A stretch of DNA of 64,000 bases from Kribbella jejuensis. Its GTDB lineage: Bacteria > Actinomycetota > Actinomycetes > Propionibacteriales > Kribbellaceae. The stretch is taken from NCBI RefSeq assembly GCF_006715085.1, contig NZ_VFMM01000001.1:930001-994000 (forward strand). The letters run 5' to 3'. The notes beneath the pieces were generated by a model. It searched no databases. It was not told where the DNA came from and saw only the letters and a program-made list of their open reading frames with translations. Of the stretch, positions 53,714 through 61,566 are shown in pieces; position 1 is the stretch's first letter; every line of letters starts with the position of its first letter. The position numbers were made by a program, and so were the translations under genes.

Positions 53714-55236
53714 CCGGTCGGCTGTGGGGCGTCGGTCTGGGCCCCGGTGATCCCGAGCTCGTGACGGTGAAGGCGGCGCGGTTGATCGGCGCCGCGGACG
53801 TGATCGCCTTTCACAGTGCGCGGCACGGGCGGAGTATCGCGCGGTCGGTCGCCGCGCCGTACCTGACCGAGGGTCAGCTCGAGGAGCACCTCGTCTACCC
53901 GTTGACCACCGAGACCACCGACCACCCGCGCGGCTACCAGGGCGCGATGGACGACTTCTACGCCGACTGCGCCGCCCGGCTGGCCGCGCACCTCGACGCC
54001 GGTCGTGACGTCGTCGTCCTCGCGGAAGGCGACCCGCTCTTCTACGGCTCGTACATGCACATGCACAAGCGCCTCACGGACCGCTACCCGTGCGAGGTCG
54101 TCCCAGGCGTGACCTCGGTCAGCGCGGCGGCCGCCGTACTCGGCCGCCCGCTCTGCGAACGCGACGAGATCCTCACCGTCCTACCAGGCACGCTCCCACC
54201 GGACGTCCTCGCCGACCGCCTCCGCTCCACCGACGCGGCAGCCGTCATGAAGCTCGGGCGCACCTTCGGAGGAGTTCGTGAGGCCTTCGAACTCGCAGGC
54301 CGCGCCGACGAGGCCTGGTACGTCGAACGCGCGACCACGGACGCCCAGCGAACGCTCCCGCTCAACGACGTCGACCCGGACGAGGTTCCGTACTTCTCCC
54401 TCGCCCTGCTCCCGAGCCCCCTCAACAACACCTTCACTCCGCCAACCACGAAGACGGCACACGAGGGCTCGGTGACCGTAGTGGGCCTCGGCCCGGCCGG
54501 CCCCGAGTGGATGACGCCTGAGGTACGGGCCGCGATCGCAGGCGCCGACGACGTCATCGGCTACACGACGTACGTGGACCGCCTCCCGGACCGCGCCCGT
54601 CAGCGGAAACACGGTTCGGACAACCGCGTGGAGTCCGAGCGGGCCGCCTTCGCGCTGGACCTGGCCCGCAAGGGCTCCAAGGTCGTCGTGGTGTCCTCCG
54701 GCGACCCAGGCGTGTTCGCCATGGCCAGTGCGGTCACAGAGGTCGCCGCAGAGCCGGAGTACGCCGACATCGCCGTACACGTGCTGCCTGGCATGACGGC
54801 AGCTCAGGCCGTCGCCAGCCGCGTCGGAGCACCGCTGGGACACGACTACTGCGTGCTGTCGCTGTCGGATCGCCTGAAGCCGTGGGAGATCATCGCGCAG
54901 CGGCTGACGGCCGCCGCGCAGGCAGACCTGGCGATCGCGATCTACAACCCCGCCTCGAAGTCCCGCACCTGGCAGGTGGAAGCCACTCGCGACCTGCTTC
55001 TCGAACACCGCTCCCCCGACACACCGGTCGTCGTCGGCCGCGACGTGGGCGGCCCGGAGGAGTCGATCACCGTGACAACCCTCGCCGAACTCGCCGCTCA
55101 AACGATTGACATGCGTTGCCTGTTGCTGATCGGCTCGTCGCAGACCCGTACCGTGACCCGCCCCGCGGGTGCGCTCGTCTTCACTCCGCGTCGCTACCCC
55201 GAGACGCTCAGTGAAGGCACACCAGGAGTCAGTTAA
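53710..55236 (+). CDS. cobIJ: Bifunctional precorrin-2 C20- and precorrin-3B C17-methyltransferase
   Basis: A 508-residue fusion of two tetrapyrrole methylases. The CobI part (residues about 1-240) has [30 protein letters not shown] and [13 protein letters not shown]. The CobJ part (about 255-495) has [30 protein letters not shown] and [16 protein letters not shown], ending in a [10 protein letters not shown] segment. The CobIJ fusion is typical of actinobacteria (Mycobacterium CobI). It is the last gene of the cobG-cobH-cobIJ operon; the other late cob genes are not in this window. Confidence 0.95.
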   Translation: MTGRLWGVGLGPGDPELVTVKAARLIGAADVIAFHSARHGRSIARSVAAPYLTEGQLEEHLVYPLTTETTDHPRGYQGAMDDFYADCAARLAAHLDAGRDVVVLAEGDPLFYGSYMHMHKRLTDRYPCEVVPGVTSVSAAAAVLGRPLCERDEILTVLPGTLPPDVLADRLRSTDAAAVMKLGRTFGGVREAFELAGRADEAWYVERATTDAQRTLPLNDVDPDEVPYFSLALLPSPLNNTFTPPTTKTAHEGSVTVVGLGPAGPEWMTPEVRAAIAGADDVIGYTTYVDRLPDRARQRKHGSDNRVESERAAFALDLARKGSKVVVVSSGDPGVFAMASAVTEVAAEPEYADIAVHVLPGMTAAQAVASRVGAPLGHDYCVLSLSDRLKPWEIIAQRLTAAAQADLAIAIYNPASKSRTWQVEATRDLLLEHRSPDTPVVVGRDVGGPEESITVTTLAELAAQTIDMRCLLLIGSSQTRTVTRPAGALVFTPRRYPETLSEGTPGVS

Positions 55237-55315
55237 ATCCGTACTCCGCTTGTGTCAGGCACAGCACGGACGGGTAGAGACGCCCCGGAAGCCGATCTGT
55301 GAGGAGTCAGCGGAC

Positions 55316-56011
55316 ATGAGCCAGCAGTACCCGGGCGACACCGCCACGATCACCACGCCCGCCGGTGACACCAGCACCCAGCGGTACGAGGAGGCGCGCG
55401 CAGCGGCCAGCCGGGCGATGGACACGATCACCGTGGCCCCGGAGCAGCCACTGCGGACTCCACCGGAGGCCCCTGAGAACGCAGACCTCGACCTGGACCT
55501 GCTGTCCTACCGCGGGTTCAAGTTCGGCGCCGCCTTCTTCGGCTACCTGATCGCGATCTCCATGTCCGTACTCCTGATGGCTGCCGTGTCCGCAGCCTCG
55601 TTCGGCACCGCGCAGGTGCTCGACTACACGACCAGTGACGCGAAGGCGCAGCCCGGTGCGGCCTTGATCACCGCGGCCGGTGTCAGCATCTTCATGCTCA
55701 TGCTGGCGTTCTACAGCGGCGGCTACGTCGCCGGCCGCCTGGCGCGCTTCGACGGCGGACGGCAAGGCTTCGGGGTCTGGGTGATCGCCCTGCTCGTCGG
55801 AGTGGTCGCAGCGGGTCTCGGATGGTTCCTGGACAGCCAGTACAGCCTGGTCGACGACGTGAACTGGCCGAGCCTGGCACTGTCCCACAACACGCTGCTC
55901 CTCGGCGGCGGCGTCGCGGCCGCCACCCTGCTGCTCCTGACGCTGCTGGCCGCGCTCGTCGGCGGCAAGGCCGGAAAGCGTTACCACGACCGCATCGACG
56001 AATTGCTCTGA
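55316..56011 (+). CDS. Four-helix membrane protein of unknown function (paralogue 1)
   Basis: The 231-residue protein has a polar N-terminal region of about 75 residues, then four membrane helices (starting near residues 76, 122, 157 and 196). The central motif AFYSGGYVAGRLARFDGGRQGFGVWVIALLVGVVAAGLGW is shared with the next gene. The start is ATG 55316 with GAGGAG upstream. It has no function I recognise; the tandem copy suggests duplication. Confidence 0.75.
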   Translation: MSQQYPGDTATITTPAGDTSTQRYEEARAAASRAMDTITVAPEQPLRTPPEAPENADLDLDLLSYRGFKFGAAFFGYLIAISMSVLLMAAVSAASFGTAQVLDYTTSDAKAQPGAALITAAGVSIFMLMLAFYSGGYVAGRLARFDGGRQGFGVWVIALLVGVVAAGLGWFLDSQYSLVDDVNWPSLALSHNTLLLGGGVAAATLLLLTLLAALVGGKAGKRYHDRIDELL

Positions 56012-56083
56012 GCTGGTTCCGTCGGTTTCCCCGCCGGGTACTTGTTCGAGTACACGGGGCTTGTCCGGTGAGGAGAAGCTGAC

Positions 56084-56686
56084 ATGACTCAGCAACACGA
56101 AGAAGACACCCGCGTCGAGCGGCTCGGACCGTCCGAGATGTACGCCGACGAGAGCCCGGCGACGTCCACCCGGGACGAGGTCGTGCCGTCGCACCGCCGC
56201 TCCACGAGCGGGGCCACGTTCTACGGCTGGCTGGTCGCGATCGGCATGATCGCCCTGCTGACCGGGATCATCGGAGCGATCGCGACAGCGGTCGACTACG
56301 CGCTCACCATCAACTGGAACGCAGCCAAGGGCAGTGCCAGTACGGCCGGCACCGTCGGGATCGTCTCGGTCGTGGTCCTGCTGCTGGTACTGGCGATCGC
56401 CTACTACTCCGGCGGCTCCGTCGCCGCGCGGCTCGCGCGGGCGCACGGCGGGCTGCACGGTTTCGGCGTCTGGCTGCTCGGCATCGTCGTGACCGCGATC
56501 GTCGCGGGGCTCGCGGCGCTGGCCGGTTCGGAGTACGACGTACTGAACCGGGTCGACCTGCCCTCGCTGCCGATCGCGGACAACACGCTGACGACCGGCG
56601 GTCTGGTCGCGGTCGCTGCCGCTGTGGTCATCACGCTGATCGCCGCGGTCGCCGGCGGTCTGTCAGGGCAGCGACGGATCGACTAG
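56084..56686 (+). CDS. Four-helix membrane protein of unknown function (paralogue 2)
   Basis: The 200-residue protein has the same layout as the preceding gene: polar N-terminus of about 45 residues, four helices and the conserved central motif AYYSGGSVAARLARAHGGLHGFGVWLLGIV, followed by VDLPSLPIADNTL, matching VNWPSLALSHNTL in paralogue 1. The gap to paralogue 1 is 72 bases. Sequence identity in helices is high enough to be certain of homology, but function is unknown. Confidence 0.75.
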   Translation: MTQQHEEDTRVERLGPSEMYADESPATSTRDEVVPSHRRSTSGATFYGWLVAIGMIALLTGIIGAIATAVDYALTINWNAAKGSASTAGTVGIVSVVVLLLVLAIAYYSGGSVAARLARAHGGLHGFGVWLLGIVVTAIVAGLAALAGSEYDVLNRVDLPSLPIADNTLTTGGLVAVAAAVVITLIAAVAGGLSGQRRID

Positions 56687-56727
56687 CACCTGGGAAGAGC
56701 TGAGCCTGGCTTCGCGTTGATCACCAT

Positions 56728-57801
56728 GTGCTCGAAGTAGCGGTGATCGGTGCGGGCCAGGCGGGGCTGTCCGCCGCGTACCACCTCGTCCGTCTCGGCT
56801 TCACGCCGTTCGACGAGGTGGTCGTGCTGGACCGCAACGCCGAGCCGGGCGGTGCCTGGCAGCACCGGTGGGACTCGCTGACGATGCACGACGTGCACGG
56901 GATCGCCAACCTGCCCGGTGTACCGGTGCCGTCCAGTGTCGGCGCGGAGCGGGCGAACCAGTTCGTTCCGTCGTACTTCGCTGACTACGAGAAGCGGTTC
57001 GAGCTCCCCGTCGTACGACCCGTGGCGGTCGAGAGTGTGCGGGAGATCGACGGCGGGTTCGCGCTCGAGACGTCAGCCGGCAAGTACTCTGCGGCGGCTC
57101 TCGTCAACGCGACGGGAACGTGGGACCGGCCGTTCATTCCGTGGTACCCGGGCATTGAGACGTTCAAGGGTCGTCAACTGCACACTGCGGACTACCGTGG
57201 CGCGGCTGAGCTGGCCGGACAGCACGTGCTTGTCGTCGGCGGCGGAGCGTCCGCGGTGCAACTGCTGGCGGAGATCTCCGAAGTGGCGACCACTACGTGG
57301 GTTACCCGACGCCCTCCCGAATGGCGCACCGGTGAGGACTTCACGCCGGAGTACGGGCGTCAGGTCGTGGCACGCGTCGAAGAGCGTGTCCGTGCCGGTC
57401 TGCCACCGCGCAGCGTCGTCAGCGTGACCGGACTGCATCTGCGCGAGCAGGAACAGGCTGCGTGGGCCCGTGGTGTCTACAGTCGCCTGCCCATGTTCTC
57501 CCGCATCACCCCGGACGGTGTGGAATGGCCTGACGGCAGCCAGCAGCACGTGGACACGATCCTTTGGGCCACCGGCTTCCGCGCAGACCTCGCCCACCTG
57601 GCCCCGCTACACCTTCGCGAGCGCTCCGGAGGCATCCGAATGAACGGCACAGCGACCGTCCTCGACCCACGCATCCACCTGGTCGGCTACGGCCCGTCCG
57701 CCAGCACGATCGGCGCCAACCGCGCAGGCTTTACCGCTGCCCGAGCCCTCCGCGATGTCCTGCGGTCAACGCATGATCAGGGTGAGCAGGTCAGCGCCTA
57801 G
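56728..57801 (+). CDS. Flavin-containing monooxygenase-like FAD/NAD(P)-binding oxidoreductase
   Basis: The 357-residue protein has FAD motif VAVIGAGQAGLSAAYHL at residues 4-20, then GGAWQHRWDSL, and a second NADP motif HVLVVGGGASAVQLLAEI near residue 168. The order matches the single-component flavoprotein monooxygenases or CzcO-like proteins; TILWATGFRADLAHLAPL is the family's TGY/TGF motif. The GTG start at 56728 is chosen because the Rossmann motif begins directly after it. The 3' end overlaps the convergent ArsR gene by 36 bases. Confidence 0.88.
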   Translation: MLEVAVIGAGQAGLSAAYHLVRLGFTPFDEVVVLDRNAEPGGAWQHRWDSLTMHDVHGIANLPGVPVPSSVGAERANQFVPSYFADYEKRFELPVVRPVAVESVREIDGGFALETSAGKYSAAALVNATGTWDRPFIPWYPGIETFKGRQLHTADYRGAAELAGQHVLVVGGGASAVQLLAEISEVATTTWVTRRPPEWRTGEDFTPEYGRQVVARVEERVRAGLPPRSVVSVTGLHLREQEQAAWARGVYSRLPMFSRITPDGVEWPDGSQQHVDTILWATGFRADLAHLAPLHLRERSGGIRMNGTATVLDPRIHLVGYGPSASTIGANRAGFTAARALRDVLRSTHDQGEQVSA

Positions 57802-58821
57802 CGTCGTCAGGGCGTCGTTGTTGAGGTGGTAGGCGACGAAGCGGCCCTCGCGTTCGGCTGTCACCAGGCCGGCTCTGGTGAGTGCACGGAGATGACGGGT
57901 GACCTGGGTGGGATGCAGGCCCCAGAGCGCCGCGATCTCTCCTGCCGTGCGGGGCTCGCTGGCTACGGCTCGGCAGACCTGCAGGCGGTCGGGCGATGCC
58001 AGCGCGTCCAGCCGGGCGCGGATCTGCTGGGCGGTCGGTACGTCGGCCGCGCGGCCGACTGCCGGGTACAGGATCGTGATCGGTTCGCCCGGGATCTCGC
58101 CGACGAACAAGTGCGGGGCAATGTAGTTGCTGGGGGCAAGCAACAGCGAGCGCGTGCTGATATCGATCCGCTTGCTCTGCACCTTCTGCACGACGACACT
58201 GTCGGCGTCCCGTACGTCGATGGCGGCGTCCAGCGAACGCAGCATGACGCCTACGCCGTCACGTATCGCCAGGTCGCGGTCGTGCCGACCACGGGCGGCC
58301 AGGGCGTCGCGTGACTCGTCCCAGACGTGGCGGAACCACTCCCGCCAGCAGGCGTCCAGCAGGTCGGTGAAGCGCCGTACCGGCTCAGCAGGGTCCGTCA
58401 GGAGCGCCTCCACCAGTACTGCGGTCGACCGGCCACGACTGCGCGCCCAGTGGAGTACGGCGGCGTTGTCGGTGGCGCGGCTGCTCAACGGACGGCCGCG
58501 CAGGGGACGGACCAGTTCGGCGGCCACCTCCTCCGGCGGACGCTTCTTGAGCGCTGCGAGCTCGTCGTCCCATGACGGCATCCCGATCGCGGGTGAGGTC
58601 GCGAAGAAGCGTGCCCGGACCGCGCGCACAGTCCAGGTCCACTGCGCGAGCTCCGCCCGAAGCCCATCCGACAGCGGCACCCTGGCTGCCCATTCAGCAC
58701 GGTCATGGTGCCGCGGCTCGGCCAGGACATGGAGCGCGCAGCCGAGCTCGATCAGCGGTGAGGCGACGTGACGAATCCGCTCGGCGTCGAGCAGGCTCAC
58801 GCCCGCGAGAACAGTCGGCAC
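57766..58821 (-). CDS. ArsR-family regulator with DUF5937-type N-terminal domain
   Basis: The 351-residue protein has a helical N-terminal domain (residues about 1-255, SPLIELGCALHVLAEPRHH at its start) and a C-terminal ArsR winged helix (ALASPDRLQVCRAVASEPRTAGEIAALWGLHPTQVTRHLRALTRAGLV, ending YHLNNDALTTL). The GTG start is immediately after the TGA of the GyrI-like gene (TGAGTG), so the two are coupled. It is convergent with the monooxygenase gene. Effector unknown. Confidence 0.86.
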   Translation of the reverse strand: MPTVLAGVSLLDAERIRHVASPLIELGCALHVLAEPRHHDRAEWAARVPLSDGLRAELAQWTWTVRAVRARFFATSPAIGMPSWDDELAALKKRPPEEVAAELVRPLRGRPLSSRATDNAAVLHWARSRGRSTAVLVEALLTDPAEPVRRFTDLLDACWREWFRHVWDESRDALAARGRHDRDLAIRDGVGVMLRSLDAAIDVRDADSVVVQKVQSKRIDISTRSLLLAPSNYIAPHLFVGEIPGEPITILYPAVGRAADVPTAQQIRARLDALASPDRLQVCRAVASEPRTAGEIAALWGLHPTQVTRHLRALTRAGLVTAEREGRFVAYHLNNDALTTLGADLLTLIMR

Positions 58822-59295
58822 TCAGTCCTTCAGTTTGAACTGGAGGTCGGTGACCCAGTCGTTCATGTCGGGGACCTCGCGGGGGTCGGAGCGGTAGACC
58901 TCGAGGCGGGCGGTCCAGTGGTCGCCGGTGGCGTCCCACTCCACGCCCTGCTCCTCGCCCCAGGCGAGCAGATCGCCGGTCGCCTGCACCAGACCGTCGG
59001 GGTGTCCGTGATACGTGCTGGTCGCGTACCGGCCGGCCGGGATCACCCCGGTGACGATCTCGCCCTCGCCGGAGTGCAGGTCGTCGACCGGGAACCCGAT
59101 CTCGAGCGTCAGCCCCGCCTCCATGTCGACCACGTCGTACTTGAAGAACGGTGCGTCGTTCGGCGCGATCTCCTTGGCCGCGAGCCAGTCGACCACCTCC
59201 CGCATCCGGTCCGCGAACGCCGCGATCCCGTCCATCGCGACCGTGCCCCGCAACGCGACGTACGGCCGCTCCCCCAACTCCACGATCTCCGGCAT
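58822..59295 (-). CDS. GyrI-like (effector-binding) small-molecule-binding protein
   Basis: The 157-residue protein has the SHS2/GyrI-like fold pattern: VELGERPYVALRGTV, then VVDMEAGLTLEIGFPVDDL and EGEIVTGVIPAGRYATSTYHGHPDGL. This fold is the effector-binding part of MerR and AraC regulators and also stands alone in many actinobacteria. The ATG 59295 has GGAGG six bases upstream. It is directly followed by the ArsR gene, so it may bind an effector for that regulator. Confidence 0.85.
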   Translation of the reverse strand: MPEIVELGERPYVALRGTVAMDGIAAFADRMREVVDWLAAKEIAPNDAPFFKYDVVDMEAGLTLEIGFPVDDLHSGEGEIVTGVIPAGRYATSTYHGHPDGLVQATGDLLAWGEEQGVEWDATGDHWTARLEVYRSDPREVPDMNDWVTDLQFKLKD

Positions 59296-59376
59296 GACGA
59301 TCCTCCGAAACTCGATGTTGTCCACAACCTACCGGAGCAGCCAGGAGCAGCGGTGTACTGAGTGCAGGGGGTTGTC

Positions 59377-60651
59377 ATGGTCAAGTTTCTCGCCGCGGTT
59401 CTCGCACTCTTACTGATCGGCCTACCGGCGTACGGCGAGCCGACGACGCCGATCACCTACAACGCCGGTACGACGGCCACCCGGTTCACCGGACCGGCCT
59501 TCGACACCTGCACCGCGCCGACGCTCGCGCAGATGACCGCGTGGAAGGCCTCGCCGTACAAGGCCATCGCGATCTACTTCGGTGGCGTCAACCGAACGTG
59601 TGCGCAGTCGCAGCTGACACCGGCCTGGGTCACGTCGGTCACCGCCATGGGCTGGCGGCTCGTGCCCGTCTACCTTGGTCTCCAAGCGCCCTGTGGCACC
59701 CGCAAGTACAAGATGTCCACGGCCTCCTCCAACCGCGACGCGGTCCGGGACGCCGACGACGCGGTCGCGAAGGCCAAGGCACTGGGCCTGCTGCCCGGCA
59801 GCGCGCTCTACAACGACATGGAGAACTACGACCGCACCAACACCGTGTGCCGGTCTGCGGTCCTGCACTACCTGTCCGCGTGGACGAAAGAGCTGCACGC
59901 GCAGCGCTACGTCTCCGGGGTGTATGTCAACCAGGCCTCGGGCGCCCCCGACCTCGCAGCGGCCTACAACTCGAGCTCCTACGCCCGGCCGGACGCCCTG
60001 TGGATCGCCCGCTGGGACGGCAACAGCGCCCTGACCGGTTGGCCGCCCGTACCGAACACGTTCTGGGCCGTCGGTCAGCGGGGCAAGCAGTACCGGGGCG
60101 ACCACACCGAGACGTACGGCGGCGTGACGCTCAACATCGACAACGACCGCTTCGACGCACCGGTCGCCAGCGTTGCGTACCGGTACACCGTCCGTACGAC
60201 GATCCACTCGTACAGCGGGCCGTCCACGGCGTACCCGGTCCGCTCTACCATCGCGGCCGGCGCAGCGGTCCGCCTTGTGTGCCAGACGTTCGGGCCGAAG
60301 ATCGGTACGACGACGGTGTGGGACAAGCTCATCGACGGTACGTACGTCACCGACTACTACGTCCGTACGCCGAACAAGACCGGCTACAGCGCACCGCTGC
60401 CGGGCTGCAGCTTCCCGTTCCAGACCACGATCAACGGGCTCTCCCGGCGGTACGGCCCGGGTACGGCGTACGCGACGTACCCGAGCACACTGCCGATCGG
60501 TTCACTTGCCTGGGTGACCTGCCAGGCTCCCGGTTCCAAGGTCGGTACCACAGCGGTCTGGGACCGTCTGACCGACAGGAGCTGGGTGACTGACTACTAC
60601 GTTGCCACAGGGAGCAACACGTCGTACACGGCACCGATCCGCCGCTGCTAG
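59377..60651 (+). CDS. Secreted DUF1906 (glycoside-hydrolase-like) protein with two SH3b-like repeats
   Basis: The 424-residue protein has a signal peptide (MVKFLAAVLALLLIGLPAYG), a DUF1906 domain (residues about 25-250, FDTCTAPTLAQMTAWKASPYKAIAIYFGG at the start; NDMENYD carries acidic residues in the active-site position of this TIM-barrel), and two C-terminal SH3b-like repeats of about 70 residues, each with IGTTTVWDKL or VGTTAVWDRL followed by VTDYYV. DUF1906 proteins (Rv2525c in mycobacteria is a relative) act on the cell wall. Codon 12 is TTA. The start ATG 59377 has AGGGGG upstream. Confidence 0.88.
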   Translation: MVKFLAAVLALLLIGLPAYGEPTTPITYNAGTTATRFTGPAFDTCTAPTLAQMTAWKASPYKAIAIYFGGVNRTCAQSQLTPAWVTSVTAMGWRLVPVYLGLQAPCGTRKYKMSTASSNRDAVRDADDAVAKAKALGLLPGSALYNDMENYDRTNTVCRSAVLHYLSAWTKELHAQRYVSGVYVNQASGAPDLAAAYNSSSYARPDALWIARWDGNSALTGWPPVPNTFWAVGQRGKQYRGDHTETYGGVTLNIDNDRFDAPVASVAYRYTVRTTIHSYSGPSTAYPVRSTIAAGAAVRLVCQTFGPKIGTTTVWDKLIDGTYVTDYYVRTPNKTGYSAPLPGCSFPFQTTINGLSRRYGPGTAYATYPSTLPIGSLAWVTCQAPGSKVGTTAVWDRLTDRSWVTDYYVATGSNTSYTAPIRRC

Positions 60652-61013
60652 CTCGCCCACGGCGGCTGAACCGCCGTGCCGTCCGCCATGTAGCCGGTGA
60701 AGCCCGCGGTGACCGCGACGATCAGCTCTGCCTTCTCCTCGCCGAGATTGGTCAACGAGATCGGCTCACCGGCCGGTACGACGAGAGCGTCGCCCGGGCC
60801 GAGCTTCTCCTCGCTGATCTGCACGCTGCCCTTGAGCACCATGAACACCTCGTCGCGGTCCAGCGTGTGCGGTGCGTCGCCGCCGTGGCCGACGTCGACG
60901 GTGAGCCGCCAGGTGCACAGCCCGGCCGAACCGCGGGCCGGCGCGGCGTACCCGGTGAACTCGACCCCCGGCAAGTGGAACCGCGGCGCCTCGTCCGCTC
61001 TGATGACCTGCAT
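60648..61013 (-). CDS. Cupin-domain protein
   Basis: The 121-residue protein is a single small cupin: HTLDRDEVFMVLKGSVQISEEKLGPGDALVVPAGEPISL has the usual G(X)5HXH-like layout, with His-Asp-Glu residues able to bind metal. The ATG 61013 has AGGAGGGGG upstream. Its stop overlaps the convergent DUF1906 gene by three bases. It is divergent from the MarR gene at 61067, with one operator between them, so it is probably repressed by it. Confidence 0.88.
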   Translation of the reverse strand: MQVIRADEAPRFHLPGVEFTGYAAPARGSAGLCTWRLTVDVGHGGDAPHTLDRDEVFMVLKGSVQISEEKLGPGDALVVPAGEPISLTNLGEEKAELIVAVTAGFTGYMADGTAVQPPWAS

Positions 61014-61034
61014 TGGTCCCCCTCCTCATTTAGA

Positions 61035-61060
61035 CAAGCTGACTTGACCAAGTCAGCTTG
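61035..61060. promoter_or_regulatory. Perfect 26-bp palindromic operator between cupin and MarR genes
   Basis: CAAGCTGACTTG (61035-61046) and its exact reverse complement (61049-61060) are separated by two bases (AC). The palindrome lies between the starts of the cupin and MarR genes and overlaps the promoter space of both. Length and symmetry are strong evidence of a dimer binding site, most likely for the adjacent MarR protein. Confidence 0.88.
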
Positions 61061-61066
61061 ACTATC

Positions 61067-61540
61067 ATGACCGGTATGACGCGCTCGGGCAAGACCGATA
61101 TCGGCATCCTGCTGATCCTCGCGGACCAGGAGTTCGTCCGCGAACTCCGCGAGTACGTGACCAGTCAGGGCTTCGACGACCAAGGGCGGTCGGACGGCTT
61201 CGTCCTCCGCACGCTGCACGACGGCCCGACCACGATCAGCCGGCTCGCCGACCGGCTGGTGATCACCAAGCAGGGCGCCGGCCAGATCGCCGACGACATG
61301 GAACGGCGCGGGTACCTCGAACGGCTCCCCGATCCGTCCGACGCCCGCGCCCGTCTCCTGCACCTGACCGCTCGCGGCGAAGCTGCCCTCGCGGCCGCCC
61401 GCCGGTTCCACCAGACCTACGAACGCCGCCTGCGCAAGCGCCTCGGCGACGCAGCGGTCGACACCTTCCGCGACGTACTGACCGAGATGGCCGGCGAGGC
61501 CCAGGTCAGCACGCCGCACTTCCGCGCGCTGATGTTCTAG
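61067..61540 (+). CDS. MarR-family transcriptional regulator
   Basis: The 157-residue regulator has the winged helix TLHDGPTTISRLADRLVITKQGAGQIADDMERRGYLERLPDPSDARARLLHLTARG. The start is ATG 61067 or ATG 61076; neither has a ribosome binding site, so it may be leaderless. The palindrome directly upstream suggests autoregulation and control of the divergent cupin gene. The stop lies in a 17-bp tandem duplication shared with the next convergent gene. Confidence 0.9.
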   Translation: MTGMTRSGKTDIGILLILADQEFVRELREYVTSQGFDDQGRSDGFVLRTLHDGPTTISRLADRLVITKQGAGQIADDMERRGYLERLPDPSDARARLLHLTARGEAALAAARRFHQTYERRLRKRLGDAAVDTFRDVLTEMAGEAQVSTPHFRALMF

Positions 61541-61566
61541 AAGTACTGCTGTTCTAGAAGTACTGC
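61533..61566. repeat. Perfect 17-bp tandem duplication at convergent gene ends
   Basis: TGTTCTAGAAGTACTGC occurs at 61533-61549 and again at 61550-61566. The first copy contains the TAG stop of the MarR gene, the second the stop of the convergent serine hydrolase. Without one copy the two stops would nearly coincide; the duplication separates the genes. Confidence 0.9.
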
